64,000 nt of DNA, taken from NCBI GenBank assembly GCA_965242805.1, contig CBDETD010000002.1, positions 1,612,001 to 1,676,000 on the forward strand, read 5' to 3'. Shown one piece after another: positions 43,192 to 52,768 of the stretch. The translations under genes and the position numbers were made by a program. Under the pieces are notes generated by a model. That model saw only the letters and a list, made by a program, of their open reading frames with translations. It was not told where the DNA came from and ran no database searches. Positions within the stretch are counted from its first letter, which is position 1. Every line of letters begins with the position of its first letter. The stretch comes from JANQEU01 sp965242805. GTDB lineage: Bacteria > Bacteroidota > Bacteroidia > Cytophagales > Cyclobacteriaceae.

Positions 43192-46100
43192 ATGAGAGGA
43201 GTTGCAATAATTGCGGGATGTTTCCTGTGGGCATGTGCTTTAGGTCAAACTTCTCAAAGAGAAATCGATGAGATTGTGTTCAAGCTGGACACCAGATCTC
43301 CAACAGGAAAAATCCTGGAACAATCAATTAGCGATCGAAAATCCCCCCAAAAGGTACTGTCATACAGAAGACATGATCCATCGGTAAGGAAACCTCCATC
43401 GATCCTTGACGGTATCTACAAGATCAAGCTCAAGCCAGGAGAAGATCTTCGTCAACTATTGGATTCGTTGAATTCGGTACCAGGGGTTTTATATGCTGAA
43501 CCTGTCTATCAGGAACAGCTACTTGAGGTCCCCAACGACCCCCATGCTCAACCAGATAGTAGCCAAACCTACCTTTCCGTGATCCAGGCCTACGACGCAT
43601 GGGACGTTTCCAAAAGTAGTGAGGACATCATTATTGGTATAATTGATACGGGAATGGACTTAGACCATGAGGATTTGGCCGGGAAGTTGTATGCAAATGA
43701 CGATCCTGTTAATGGAATTGATGATGATGAAAATGGCTACATAGATGATATATATGGTTATGATTTTGCTGATGAAGATCCGGATACAGAAAGCGATGGT
43801 GCTTTTCACGGTACACATGTATCGGGAATAGCCGGAGCACAGGTTAACAACTCCATAGGTATAGCCGGTGTAGGATATAATGCCAGAATAGGTCCCGTTA
43901 AGATCTTCCGTTCCAGTGACAATACTTCCAACAATAGTTATGACGGCATCATTTATGCCGCTGACAACGGATACGATATCCTTACACTTTCATGGGGATC
44001 AACAGGATCATATTCTCAATTCAATCAGGATGTCATAAACTATGCCGTCCTGGAAAGAGATGTAATTGTGATCGCTGCTGCCGGCAATACTCCGGAGGAT
44101 CTCGAATTCTATCCAGCCAGCTATGAAAATGTACTGTCAGTTGCTGCCACAAATTTCGATGACACAAAAACCACCTTCTCAACTTACAATAGGAACGTTG
44201 ATCTCAGCGCACCGGGAATGGACATATACTCCACTCAAAATGGTAATTCTTATGGCCTTGATGGTGGGACTTCCCATGCGACCCCGCAGGTTTCCGGAGT
44301 TGCGGCCCTTGTAAAACATCAATTTCCGGAGCTGAATGCTCTTCAGATAATGGAGAGGATCAGGGTCACAACTGATGACATTTCTGACATCGGCACAAAC
44401 GTACTTTTCGATGGAAAATTGGGAAAGGGAAGGTTAAATGCTTTTCGGGCAGTCAGTGAAGAGGATGTCATCTCAACTAGATCCGCTCCGCCTGTTGTTA
44501 ATACATCCCATCCAAATGGAAATTTCTACTACGGAGATACCATTGAACTCCAAATTAATTTGACTAATTACCTGGACCCGGTATTTGATTTAAATATCGC
44601 TTTCGAGAGTGAAAGTCAATTCTTTAATGCAAATAATGACCCTGTGGATATTGAATTTCTTAATACTCTCCAAAGTACGGAAGTCCAGGGCATTTCCTAT
44701 GTGGTTAGTGAAAATGCTGGCGCAGATCAGGAAATGGAAATTAAGTTGACATACACGGATGGTAAAAACTACAATGATCAGCAACTCTTCCAACTTAAAA
44801 CTGCCCCTGACCATCTGGACTTCGGAAATGATAGCCTGAAAGTCACACTATCCGGGAATGGGAACCTGGGTTATGCCCTGGACCCTTTTGAGGAAGGTAT
44901 AGGACTTACATGGAACAGTGATCAAATAGCGAAGGACATTGGATTCATTGTCACCATTGATTCCACCGTAATCCTCGACAATATCACTAATGATCTGGTC
45001 AATGGCGGAAGAGATGAAGATTTCAACACCATCACTCCAATCCGACCATTTGACCACCCCACGGCGAACTACACTTATAATGTCTTCACTGGAGGTGATT
45101 TGATCATTGAACAAACGACGTTGAGTTGGGACTCGTTGCCAGCGGATGTGATTGCTTTTTCATATCGGATCGTAAACAACAGTTCCGATACACTAAAAGA
45201 AATCCGGACAGGTATTTATACCGATTTTGATTTGGAGGACAGCATTGATTATGCTTCCACAGCTGATCTCAGAACAGTTTTTGTAGGTAACGATTCAACG
45301 ATTTTTGGGGGGATCCGAGTTCTTGATCCAGATAGCTCGATTTCTACTTTAATAGACCTCACGGCTATTCTTGACACTGTTTCAATCATCACGGACAGCA
45401 TTAAATACGAATGGACCAGACCCGATCCTATCGATTCCATTGGTTTTGACACGGAATTGGATCCCGCTGTTTTCCAAGGTATCTACATTGATACTCTCAT
45501 GCCATTCCAATTCGCTGAAGTGACTTTCCTGATATCAGCAGACAATACCCTCCAGGAACTGATTGCAAATTTTAATAGTGCTGAAAACCAATTGAATACT
45601 TTCAAGGACAATCCTCCAATTGAAGATTATTTTATTTCATGTGAAGGTGGGAACGTAATTATTGATCCTTCGGACGGAGAGCAATTCTATTTTTTCTCAG
45701 ATCCTTATGGAATGGATACATTGGCAATCAACGACACATTGGAGGTAGGTTCTATTCAAAATGACAGTTTGATCTTTGTGGCAAATGCCGATGAATTGTA
45801 TCCCGGACCGATCCGGGGCATGCGTATAATCCTTTCTGAAAACATTGCCGACTTTGATATTGAGAACGACACTTTTTTTCTGGGTGATCACCCTACGAAT
45901 AAAGTTTTCTTTTTCGATAATAGTATTCAACCCAACAGCTGGATCTGGGACTTCGGGAACGGATCGCAAGCATCCGGTATTCAGGACCCAAACTCCATCT
46001 ACAATGAACCCGGGACTTATGACATTTCCCTCTTCGTTTTAAATGATCAGGGTTGTCAAGACTCTGTTACCCGATCAATAACTGTACTCGAAAGGCCAAT

Positions 46101-47295
46101 AGAACCAACTTTCGATACCCTGACAATTTGTGATGGAGACAATGTAAACTTCAATTTCGAAGATGATCCACTAAGATTATATCTATCGGAAGATTCTGAT
46201 GTACCAATTCAAGAGGGGAATAATCTCACAATAACCGATATCCTTGTGGACACTTCATTTTATATCTCAAGAATTGAAGATCAGTTGGAAAGTAGAAAGG
46301 TAAAAGTCGATATATCGATTGATAAGCCAATAACTGAATACTCAGTTTCACCTAATTTGGATTCGCTGGCAGGCCATTATATTAATTTTTCTGTGACGGA
46401 TGCGTTTCAAAATGTACAGTGGACAATTAATGATTCCATTATAACCACAACTAGTACTGCCATAGTTGATGCTTTAAGTGGTCCTTTCCGGATCTCACTG
46501 GATCTTGAATCATTGAATGGCTGCCCTGTGACTGTTCAGGACACTATTGACTTGGTAAAATCACCAACTCCTCTACTCAATGATATCCGAATATGTATTG
46601 GTGACTCCGTGACATTGGATCCTGGAAATGGACAGTATTTTGGATTTTATGGGGATTCCACCCTGTCCGGAGCTCTGGCGAAAAGTGAAACCTTAACCTT
46701 AACCGAGTTAAATGCGGACACTTCTATTTTTATAGTGGGAATTGACAGTTTGCCAGGTGCTGCTTTAGAGGTTGATATTTTGGTCGAAGATTTCCAATTT
46801 TCCATACAGGTCGATCCTGACACTTTGTACCTGGAAAATGGAAGACAGGTCAATTTTTCAACGGATTCTGTTGAGGGTACTTACACATGGCATATTAACA
46901 ATGAGATTGTGGGAATTGGAAATTCCCAGGTATTGTTTTTCGATTCTGCATCTGTGTTCAATGTTGTCTTGGAAGGAATCAGTGATATCGGATGCACTTA
47001 TACGGATTCCATTTTATTTGTCGTCCTAAACGAACTTCCTGAATTGCCATTAGGCATCAATAATTCTACATTAAGAGTGTTCCCAAATCCATCTGACGGA
47101 TTCATACAAATTAGACCTAATCTAAATATCAGGGAATGGTCAATTTCAGATATTCATGGAAGGCAATTAAAGTTTTCTGACGAAGAGTTTTCCATAATTG
47201 ATATCAGTGAATTAAGTAATGGTATTTACATATTGAATGTTTTATTACGAGACGGTAACATCATTACACGTAGACTTATCATTAATAAACAGTGA
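43192..47295 (+). CDS. Secreted subtilisin-family protease with PKD-like domain and T9SS signal
   Basis: 1367 residues. Signal peptide 1-19; N-terminal inhibitor-like region; S8 domain about 120-425 with D152 (IIDTGM), H206 (HGTHVSG), oxyanion N299 and S361 (GTSHATP). Then a long beta-rich part, a PKD-like domain around 920-965 (WIWDFGNGSQ), and a C-terminal type A T9SS sorting domain (about 1292-1367: VFPNPSDGFIQI ... IYILNVLL). It is exported by SecYEG, then T9SS, to the cell surface or medium. Asp/Asn-rich loops in the catalytic domain (GIDDDENGYIDDIYGYDFADED) are likely Ca sites. The next gene is translationally coupled. Confidence 0.93.
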   Translation: MRGVAIIAGCFLWACALGQTSQREIDEIVFKLDTRSPTGKILEQSISDRKSPQKVLSYRRHDPSVRKPPSILDGIYKIKLKPGEDLRQLLDSLNSVPGVLYAEPVYQEQLLEVPNDPHAQPDSSQTYLSVIQAYDAWDVSKSSEDIIIGIIDTGMDLDHEDLAGKLYANDDPVNGIDDDENGYIDDIYGYDFADEDPDTESDGAFHGTHVSGIAGAQVNNSIGIAGVGYNARIGPVKIFRSSDNTSNNSYDGIIYAADNGYDILTLSWGSTGSYSQFNQDVINYAVLERDVIVIAAAGNTPEDLEFYPASYENVLSVAATNFDDTKTTFSTYNRNVDLSAPGMDIYSTQNGNSYGLDGGTSHATPQVSGVAALVKHQFPELNALQIMERIRVTTDDISDIGTNVLFDGKLGKGRLNAFRAVSEEDVISTRSAPPVVNTSHPNGNFYYGDTIELQINLTNYLDPVFDLNIAFESESQFFNANNDPVDIEFLNTLQSTEVQGISYVVSENAGADQEMEIKLTYTDGKNYNDQQLFQLKTAPDHLDFGNDSLKVTLSGNGNLGYALDPFEEGIGLTWNSDQIAKDIGFIVTIDSTVILDNITNDLVNGGRDEDFNTITPIRPFDHPTANYTYNVFTGGDLIIEQTTLSWDSLPADVIAFSYRIVNNSSDTLKEIRTGIYTDFDLEDSIDYASTADLRTVFVGNDSTIFGGIRVLDPDSSISTLIDLTAILDTVSIITDSIKYEWTRPDPIDSIGFDTELDPAVFQGIYIDTLMPFQFAEVTFLISADNTLQELIANFNSAENQLNTFKDNPPIEDYFISCEGGNVIIDPSDGEQFYFFSDPYGMDTLAINDTLEVGSIQNDSLIFVANADELYPGPIRGMRIILSENIADFDIENDTFFLGDHPTNKVFFFDNSIQPNSWIWDFGNGSQASGIQDPNSIYNEPGTYDISLFVLNDQGCQDSVTRSITVLERPIEPTFDTLTICDGDNVNFNFEDDPLRLYLSEDSDVPIQEGNNLTITDILVDTSFYISRIEDQLESRKVKVDISIDKPITEYSVSPNLDSLAGHYINFSVTDAFQNVQWTINDSIITTTSTAIVDALSGPFRISLDLESLNGCPVTVQDTIDLVKSPTPLLNDIRICIGDSVTLDPGNGQYFGFYGDSTLSGALAKSETLTLTELNADTSIFIVGIDSLPGAALEVDILVEDFQFSIQVDPDTLYLENGRQVNFSTDSVEGTYTWHINNEIVGIGNSQVLFFDSASVFNVVLEGISDIGCTYTDSILFVVLNELPELPLGINNSTLRVFPNPSDGFIQIRPNLNIREWSISDIHGRQLKFSDEEFSIIDISELSNGIYILNVLLRDGNIITRRLIINKQ

Positions 47296-48383
47296 GAGGA
47301 CTTAAACTTTACTTCGTTCAATTATTTTGCTTTCTAATAGTATCGATGGTTTTCCATCACTTGAATGCCCAAGATTTCGATGGTACTATTGTCACTTCGT
47401 CCAAAGACACCATAGAAAATGTAAGGATTATTAAAAATTCAAGAAAAACCGATGAGAAAAAAGTTAGCTATGAAGTCCTTCCTGGTCAGGAATTCACACT
47501 TACATCCTCTAATGCGCTGAGTTACTTTGATGGAACTCATTATTACATATCCAAAAAAATTACTAATAAGGAAGATCCATACTTTTTGAAGGTACTGCTG
47601 AATGGGATCGTCAAACTATTTGAATCCGGTGCTGACAAGAAATTATATATTCAAGTAGTAGATTCGAATGAAATATATTCATTGAAAGACTACGAGTTCA
47701 ACCTTGATGAACTATTTCTTTCGGTGATTCCTAATTATGCAAATTTCAAGCAGCAATACACGGAAGGTCATGTTTACTATTCAAAAAAGACTGTTGGTGA
47801 CCTCATTTCAGCATACAACACTTTCTCATCTCCTATTTATCGTCGAGCCGAATTTGAAACTTCCGAAAAGATCCAATTGGGAATAATTCTTAGTTCGGCA
47901 TTCAACTGGTTAACATGGGATGATTCATACAATCTTACGGATCTCAACCTGCCTTTCGGTGTATTTATGGAGATCCAATACAACAAATCAATTGTGTTCA
48001 GCACTTCCATTATGCATCGGGAGTACAATTTCCGAGGTAGTACCGACGACATTAGGATCTCCCAACTCACCCTGGAGTCATATCTTGGATGGAAATATTA
48101 TCGAAATCCAAAGCTTACCATAAGCCCTGGCTTAGGGGCATCGATATCATACAATTATAAAGGCGACGCCTATCAACCTTTGAGCCCTATCCCGACGCAA
48201 GTGAGAGAATTTAATCCTGGGTTGAGATTTGGTGTGGATGTTCAGTATCAGAAGAAATATGGAATTTCTATATCCCATCATTGGTCACAGTTACCCATGA
48301 ATTTTGGTGTTCTGGCCGATCCCGCTAAAAGGACTGCAACAATCAGGTCCATTGACATTGCCTTGATTTATTTCTTTAGGTAG
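47292..48383 (+). CDS. Outer-membrane beta-barrel protein coupled to the protease
   Basis: 363 residues with GTG start at 47292, overlapping the protease stop (GTGA); no good ATG lies nearby. Signal peptide 1-26 (HLNAQ end). Residues about 30-190 form an uncharacterised N-terminal part. From about 195 the alternating pattern (IQLGIILSSAFNW ... SISHHW) and the end IALIYFFR, with terminal aromatic, fit an 8-stranded outer-membrane barrel. Coupled translation suggests that it serves the T9SS protease, for example as a surface anchor, but this is inference. Confidence 0.7.
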   Translation: MRGLKLYFVQLFCFLIVSMVFHHLNAQDFDGTIVTSSKDTIENVRIIKNSRKTDEKKVSYEVLPGQEFTLTSSNALSYFDGTHYYISKKITNKEDPYFLKVLLNGIVKLFESGADKKLYIQVVDSNEIYSLKDYEFNLDELFLSVIPNYANFKQQYTEGHVYYSKKTVGDLISAYNTFSSPIYRRAEFETSEKIQLGIILSSAFNWLTWDDSYNLTDLNLPFGVFMEIQYNKSIVFSTSIMHREYNFRGSTDDIRISQLTLESYLGWKYYRNPKLTISPGLGASISYNYKGDAYQPLSPIPTQVREFNPGLRFGVDVQYQKKYGISISHHWSQLPMNFGVLADPAKRTATIRSIDIALIYFFR

Positions 48384-48424
48384 TACTTCATAAGCCACAA
48401 ATAACCGTACGTCATTATTTTTTG

Positions 48425-48436
48425 GACGACCGTCCG
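48425..48436 (+). promoter_or_regulatory. Imperfect palindrome GGACGACCGTCC upstream of the molybdenum hydroxylase genes
   Basis: A GGACG-AC-CGTCC inverted repeat lies about 63 bases before the small-subunit ATG. Such sequences often serve as TetR-type operators, but no regulator gene is adjacent, so this is only a candidate. Confidence 0.3.
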
Positions 48437-48498
48437 TGATCAATAGGAATAATTTTCTATTTCAATTATCTTGTCTAATTCACGATTATTAAACTAAT

Positions 48499-48960
48499 AT
48501 GGCCATCTTCAACTTATCAATTAACGGAAAACAACTACAGGTCGATGTGGATGCTGACACCCCAGTCCTTTGGGTCCTTAGGGATCATCTCGATTTGGTA
48601 GGAACCAAATATGGATGTGGAATCTCTCAATGCGGAACATGCACCATCCACGTCGATGGTAATGCCACCAGAGCTTGTGCCATTCCAGTCTCCGCAATTG
48701 GTCAAAGCAAAATCACTACGATCGAAGGGCTAAGTGAGGATGCTTCCAATGCGGTCCAGAAAGCCTGGATTGAACACGATGTTCCACAATGTGGATATTG
48801 TCAGGCAGGACAGATAATGAATGCTGCTTCCCTCCTATCCCGCAATCCCAATCCAACGGATAGTGAAATTGATTCCGCGATGTATGGGAATATATGTCGA
48901 TGTGGAACATATACACGTATTAAGGCAGCGATAAAGACGGCTGCATCCAACTTAAGTTAA
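48499..48960 (+). CDS. [2Fe-2S] subunit of a molybdenum hydroxylase (IorA type)
   Basis: 153 residues. Plant-type [2Fe-2S] cluster Cys C40, C45, C48, C60 and the second cluster Cys C98, C101, C133, C135 match the xanthine oxidase/isoquinoline oxidoreductase small subunit. It passes electrons from the Mo site of the large subunit to the acceptor. It is cotranscribed with the large subunit (gap 24 bp). No FAD subunit is present. Confidence 0.93.
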   Translation: MAIFNLSINGKQLQVDVDADTPVLWVLRDHLDLVGTKYGCGISQCGTCTIHVDGNATRACAIPVSAIGQSKITTIEGLSEDASNAVQKAWIEHDVPQCGYCQAGQIMNAASLLSRNPNPTDSEIDSAMYGNICRCGTYTRIKAAIKTAASNLS

Positions 48961-48984
48961 CATCTAAACCTGGGAGAAATTGTC

Positions 48985-51174
48985 ATGACACTGATTAAAA
49001 CACAATACAATAGAAGATCATTTTTGAAAGTTTCCGCTGCCTCCAGTGGTGGACTTGTACTAGGATTTAGCTGGTTGGCATCTTGCAATCCTACCGCAGA
49101 GGAACTTTTAAGTATGCCTGATTCATGGTTTGATATCAATGCATTTATAAAAATTGGTAACAATGGCCTTGTAACTATAATGTCTCCAAATCCGGAAATT
49201 GGCCAGAATGTTAAAACATCAATGCCGATGATAGTGGCAGAAGAATTGGATGTGGATTGGAAGAACGTTGTCGTAGAACAGGCAGGCCTCAACACCGAAA
49301 ACTATAGAAGACAACTTGCTGGAGGTAGCCAGTCTATCAGGCAAGGTTGGCAAAGTTTGCGTATGGCAGGAGCAACAGCAAGGCGCATGTTACTTGAGGC
49401 TGCTGCCAAAAAGTGGGAAGTCCCAGTATCGGAATTGACTACTGACAAAGGAACCATCCATCATAAATCATCCCGTCAATCAATTGGATATGGGGAGATC
49501 TCATCGGAAGCAACTGGCATAGAAGTGCCTTCAGAAGTAGAGCTTAAAGACCCTAAAGATTTTAAGATCATCGGTACATCTCAGAAAAACGTGGATGGGA
49601 TGAAGATCGTTAAAGGTGAACCATTGTACGGTCTTGATTTCAAGCGTGAAGGCATGCTCATTGCAATGATCGAACATGCACCAGCATTTGGAATGAAGTT
49701 GAAAGCTTTTGACGCTGAAAAGGTCAAGTCAATGCCTGGAATTAAAGATGTGCTTACAGTCGAAACTGAACCAGAAGACAAACAATGGTCAGATACCAAT
49801 GCATTTACCACTTTGGTCGTGCTAGTTGGAGAATCCACCTGGCAAGTAATGAAGGCAAAAAAGGCTTTGAAAACTGAATGGGAATGGGCAAGTAATGCAG
49901 AAAGTACAGATGATCACGATAGGACATTGACCAGATTGGTAGAAAGCGCTCCGGATGAAGCAGAAAGAAAAGATGGTGATCCTGTCTCGGCATTTAAGAA
50001 TGCAGCGAAAATAGTTGAGAAGACATATAGTGCTCCATTTCTAGCCCACAACACATTGGAACCGATGAATTTCTTTGCCCATGTAACACCCGAAAAGGCG
50101 GACCTGGTAGGTCCGATTCAAACCCCGGAATATTTAAGGAAGAGTTGTTCCAGTATCCTCGGCCTTCCTGAAGATAAGATCTCGATCATGATGACAAGAA
50201 TGGGAGGAGGATTTGGCAGAAGACTTTACGGAAACTTCGCAGTGGAAGCAGCTGTGATATCACAAAAGATCAATGCACCTGTCAAATTGGTTTACACGAG
50301 AGAGGATGACATGACCCAGGGAACCTATCGCCCGGCATATAAAGTGAAATATCGAGCTGCACTTAACGAAAATAATGACCTGGTTGGATTCCATGTGAGA
50401 GGTGCAGGGATCCATGGTGGTCCTGTATTTGCAAATAGATTCCCGGCAGGGACCGTGGAAAATTATTTGGCTGAAAACCAGGGTGCTGATTCCAATATTT
50501 CAACGGGAGCATGGAGAGCACCCCGATCAAACTTCATGGCAGGTGCCGAACAGTCATTTTTGGATGAAGTTGCTGAAATCGCGGAAAAAGATCCAATTGA
50601 CATGAGACTGGAATTGTTTGATCGTGCAGTCAACAATCCAATTGGTGAGAATAATGATTACGATGCCGAGAGGTATGCGGGTGTTCTGAAACTTGTAAAG
50701 GAAAAATCAGGTTGGGGAAAGGAAACACCAGGTGTCTATCGGGGAGTATCCGCATATTATTGCCATAACTCATATGTGGCCCAGGTACTGGACATTGTGA
50801 TGGAACAGAATAGACCCAAAGTCAAAAAGGTTTGGTGTGCTGTTGACTGCGGTATTGTGGTTAATCCTGAGGCGGCCCGCAATCAAATTGAGGGAGGAAT
50901 TGTAGATGGAATTGGACACGCAATGTATAGTAGTCTGAGTTTTGAGGATGGTTCGGCCGTCCAACAAAACTTTGATACCTATCGATTGATACGACATCCT
51001 GAAGCACCAATGGAGATTGAAACGTTTTTCGTTGATAATGGAATTGATCCTACGGGGTTGGGAGAGCCCTCTCTTCCACCGATCATGGGAGCGCTTGCTA
51101 ATGCGCTTTATTCTGCAACTGGCAAGCGTTTATATGATCAACCTTTTAATCAACAGGACATAGTTCTCGGATAA
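48985..51174 (+). CDS. Molybdopterin-binding large subunit (IorB type), Tat-exported
   Basis: 729 residues. An N-terminal twin-Arg signal with RRSFLK (10-15) predicts periplasmic export by Tat, carrying the small subunit along. The body is the aldehyde oxidase/xanthine dehydrogenase-type molybdopterin domain in the shorter IorB form: GQNVKTSMPMIVAEELDVDW, GGGFGRR, GAWRAP and GEPSLPP near the end, whose Glu (the base) fits GLGEPSL. Substrate may be an aldehyde or N-heterocycle; unknown. A strong terminator follows. Confidence 0.93.
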   Translation: MTLIKTQYNRRSFLKVSAASSGGLVLGFSWLASCNPTAEELLSMPDSWFDINAFIKIGNNGLVTIMSPNPEIGQNVKTSMPMIVAEELDVDWKNVVVEQAGLNTENYRRQLAGGSQSIRQGWQSLRMAGATARRMLLEAAAKKWEVPVSELTTDKGTIHHKSSRQSIGYGEISSEATGIEVPSEVELKDPKDFKIIGTSQKNVDGMKIVKGEPLYGLDFKREGMLIAMIEHAPAFGMKLKAFDAEKVKSMPGIKDVLTVETEPEDKQWSDTNAFTTLVVLVGESTWQVMKAKKALKTEWEWASNAESTDDHDRTLTRLVESAPDEAERKDGDPVSAFKNAAKIVEKTYSAPFLAHNTLEPMNFFAHVTPEKADLVGPIQTPEYLRKSCSSILGLPEDKISIMMTRMGGGFGRRLYGNFAVEAAVISQKINAPVKLVYTREDDMTQGTYRPAYKVKYRAALNENNDLVGFHVRGAGIHGGPVFANRFPAGTVENYLAENQGADSNISTGAWRAPRSNFMAGAEQSFLDEVAEIAEKDPIDMRLELFDRAVNNPIGENNDYDAERYAGVLKLVKEKSGWGKETPGVYRGVSAYYCHNSYVAQVLDIVMEQNRPKVKKVWCAVDCGIVVNPEAARNQIEGGIVDGIGHAMYSSLSFEDGSAVQQNFDTYRLIRHPEAPMEIETFFVDNGIDPTGLGEPSLPPIMGALANALYSATGKRLYDQPFNQQDIVLG

Positions 51175-51190
51175 TTCCAATATCTTCAGG

Positions 51191-51241
51191 CCTGCTTCGT
51201 TTTCTTATGAACAATATTGTTCAAAACGAAGCAGGTTTTTC
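51191..51241 (+). terminator. Strong extended terminator after the molybdenum hydroxylase operon
   Basis: A 13-bp perfect stem (51191-51203 with 51223-51235) with an inner GAACAA/TTGTTC stem, then TTTTT from 51236. It begins 16 bases after the stop. The next gene's first ATG (51207) lies within it, supporting the start at 51258. Confidence 0.9.
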
Positions 51242-51257
51242 TATAAAATATAAGCTG

Positions 51258-51809
51258 ATGAAATACACGGCCATCTGTCTCCTATTCCTATTTTCGTCTT
51301 ACATCAATGCACAGGTTGGTGAACCATTCCCGTACCTGGAAGGTGAAAGTTTGACAAACGAATTCGTTAATATTCCAAGTGATATTAAAGGAAAATACAG
51401 TATTCTGGGACTGGCATATTCAAAAAAGTCCGAAAATGCGCTAAAAACATGGTTTAGTCCGGCATATAATCAATTCATACATAAACCGGAGACGCCCTCC
51501 CTATTTGCTGGACAATACGATGTCCATGTCTATTTTGTACCGATGTTTACAGGAGCCAAGAGACCTGCTTATAAAAACGTGATGAAGAAAGTTGGGGCCA
51601 CTATTGATGACAGGCTTAAACCTTATGTATTGTTTTATAAAGGGACCATCAAAGAGTATAAGAAAGCCTTAAATTTTCAGGGGAAAGACATACCGTATTT
51701 TTTTATTCTTGATCCTGAAGGAAAAATAATTCATGCCACAAGTGGATTTTACTCCGATGGTAAAATGCAAGAGATTGTAGATCTCGTAGAACCTGCATGG
51801 AAAAACTAA
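51258..51809 (+). CDS. Exported thioredoxin-fold protein lacking CxxC
   Basis: 183 residues from ATG 51258; the longer frame begins in a terminator. Signal peptide 1-18 (INAQ). YFFILDPEGKIIHATSGFYSDGKM is the second half of a TlpA/redoxin-like fold, but no CxxC or other redox Cys is visible, so it is probably not a reductase. Possibly a binding or assembly protein (ATP10-like redoxin fold). The next lipoprotein gene overlaps its end by 13 bases. Confidence 0.68.
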   Translation: MKYTAICLLFLFSSYINAQVGEPFPYLEGESLTNEFVNIPSDIKGKYSILGLAYSKKSENALKTWFSPAYNQFIHKPETPSLFAGQYDVHVYFVPMFTGAKRPAYKNVMKKVGATIDDRLKPYVLFYKGTIKEYKKALNFQGKDIPYFFILDPEGKIIHATSGFYSDGKMQEIVDLVEPAWKN

Positions 51810-52237
51810 AAAACCAGACTGTCCTCCCATTCCTATTTTTTTGCACTTTCGCCGGTTGTCAATCGACGGAAAAAATAAATGAGACGGAAGTTGATCCCAG
51901 GAATCTGAAGTTTGCTTCTGAGATCGCTGCTAAAATCATGGAAGGACAAAAAGCTGGAACGTTTTATGAGGTAGACGAAACTGAAGCTACCAGCACTTTT
52001 GCCGATGGGTTTGGAAAATCTGTGCAATACCAGGCGTATCATCAATTGCATTCACTTTTTGGAGATTATGAGTCCATGAAATTTGTGGAAGCTGTCAAGC
52101 TAAATAGCAAGGATGAATACACTATCTATAGGTTTCGTGGAAAGTTCGAGAAAAGTGATCCTGAGATCCGTGTTGTGTTAAATTCCGAAGGAAAGATTGC
52201 TGGATTCTTCGTGAAACCATGGAAGGACAAAATATAG
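51797..52237 (+). CDS. Small lipoprotein, DUF3887-like
   Basis: 146 residues. Signal peptide with lipobox FAGC (Cys 21), so an envelope lipoprotein. The rest resembles the small SnoaL/DUF3887-like fold (AAKIMEGQKAGTFYE ... YRFRGKFEKSDPEIRVVLNSEGKIAGFFVKP). Function unknown. It is in an operon with the redoxin-fold gene (overlap 13 bases) and the VOC gene (8 bases). Confidence 0.7.
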   Translation: MEKLKNQTVLPFLFFCTFAGCQSTEKINETEVDPRNLKFASEIAAKIMEGQKAGTFYEVDETEATSTFADGFGKSVQYQAYHQLHSLFGDYESMKFVEAVKLNSKDEYTIYRFRGKFEKSDPEIRVVLNSEGKIAGFFVKPWKDKI

Positions 52238-52245
52238 GTCGATAA

Positions 52246-52710
52246 ATGAAATCTTTAATTCTGATTGCGATTTTTATTCTCACCTTCAACGGGAATTCAG
52301 TTGCCCAAGTATCGAACAAGATAAATCCCTACTTCATGGCTATAATAGTCAATGATATGGACACATCCTTATCCTGGTATATTGATATTCTCGATCTGGA
52401 AGTAATTAATCAAAGAGACATACCGTCCAGAGGTTTGCGGCAGGCAAATATTGGCAGGGATAGGATCTTAATAGAATTAATTGAAATTAATTCAAGTATC
52501 AATCCGGATTCATTGATGGAATCAGGATCCAGACTTCAGGGATTTTTCAAGTATGGGTTCCAGGTTGAGAAATTCGATGATTTTCTAGCGACCATGGCCA
52601 ATAAATTTCAAGAGAATGATCTTCCTGTGGTCACTGATCCCAATAGTGGCAAACGAATGGTAATCATTTCTGATCCGGATAATAACAGAATCCAGTTTTT
52701 CGAAAAGTGA
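52246..52710 (+). CDS. Exported VOC-family protein
   Basis: 154 residues. Unlike most VOC proteins it has a signal peptide (1-21, VAQ end). The single VOC unit is clear: YFMAIIVNDMDTSLSWYIDILDLEV and IISDPDNNRIQFFEK. Metal-ligand Glu in FFEK or FFE-type position. Probably periplasmic; substrate unknown. Last gene of a three-gene envelope operon. Confidence 0.8.
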   Translation: MKSLILIAIFILTFNGNSVAQVSNKINPYFMAIIVNDMDTSLSWYIDILDLEVINQRDIPSRGLRQANIGRDRILIELIEINSSINPDSLMESGSRLQGFFKYGFQVEKFDDFLATMANKFQENDLPVVTDPNSGKRMVIISDPDNNRIQFFEK

Positions 52711-52768
52711 GTGTAAGTTTTTTCTAAATTTTGTACCATTATCGGTGCTAATCATTTGATAATCAATT

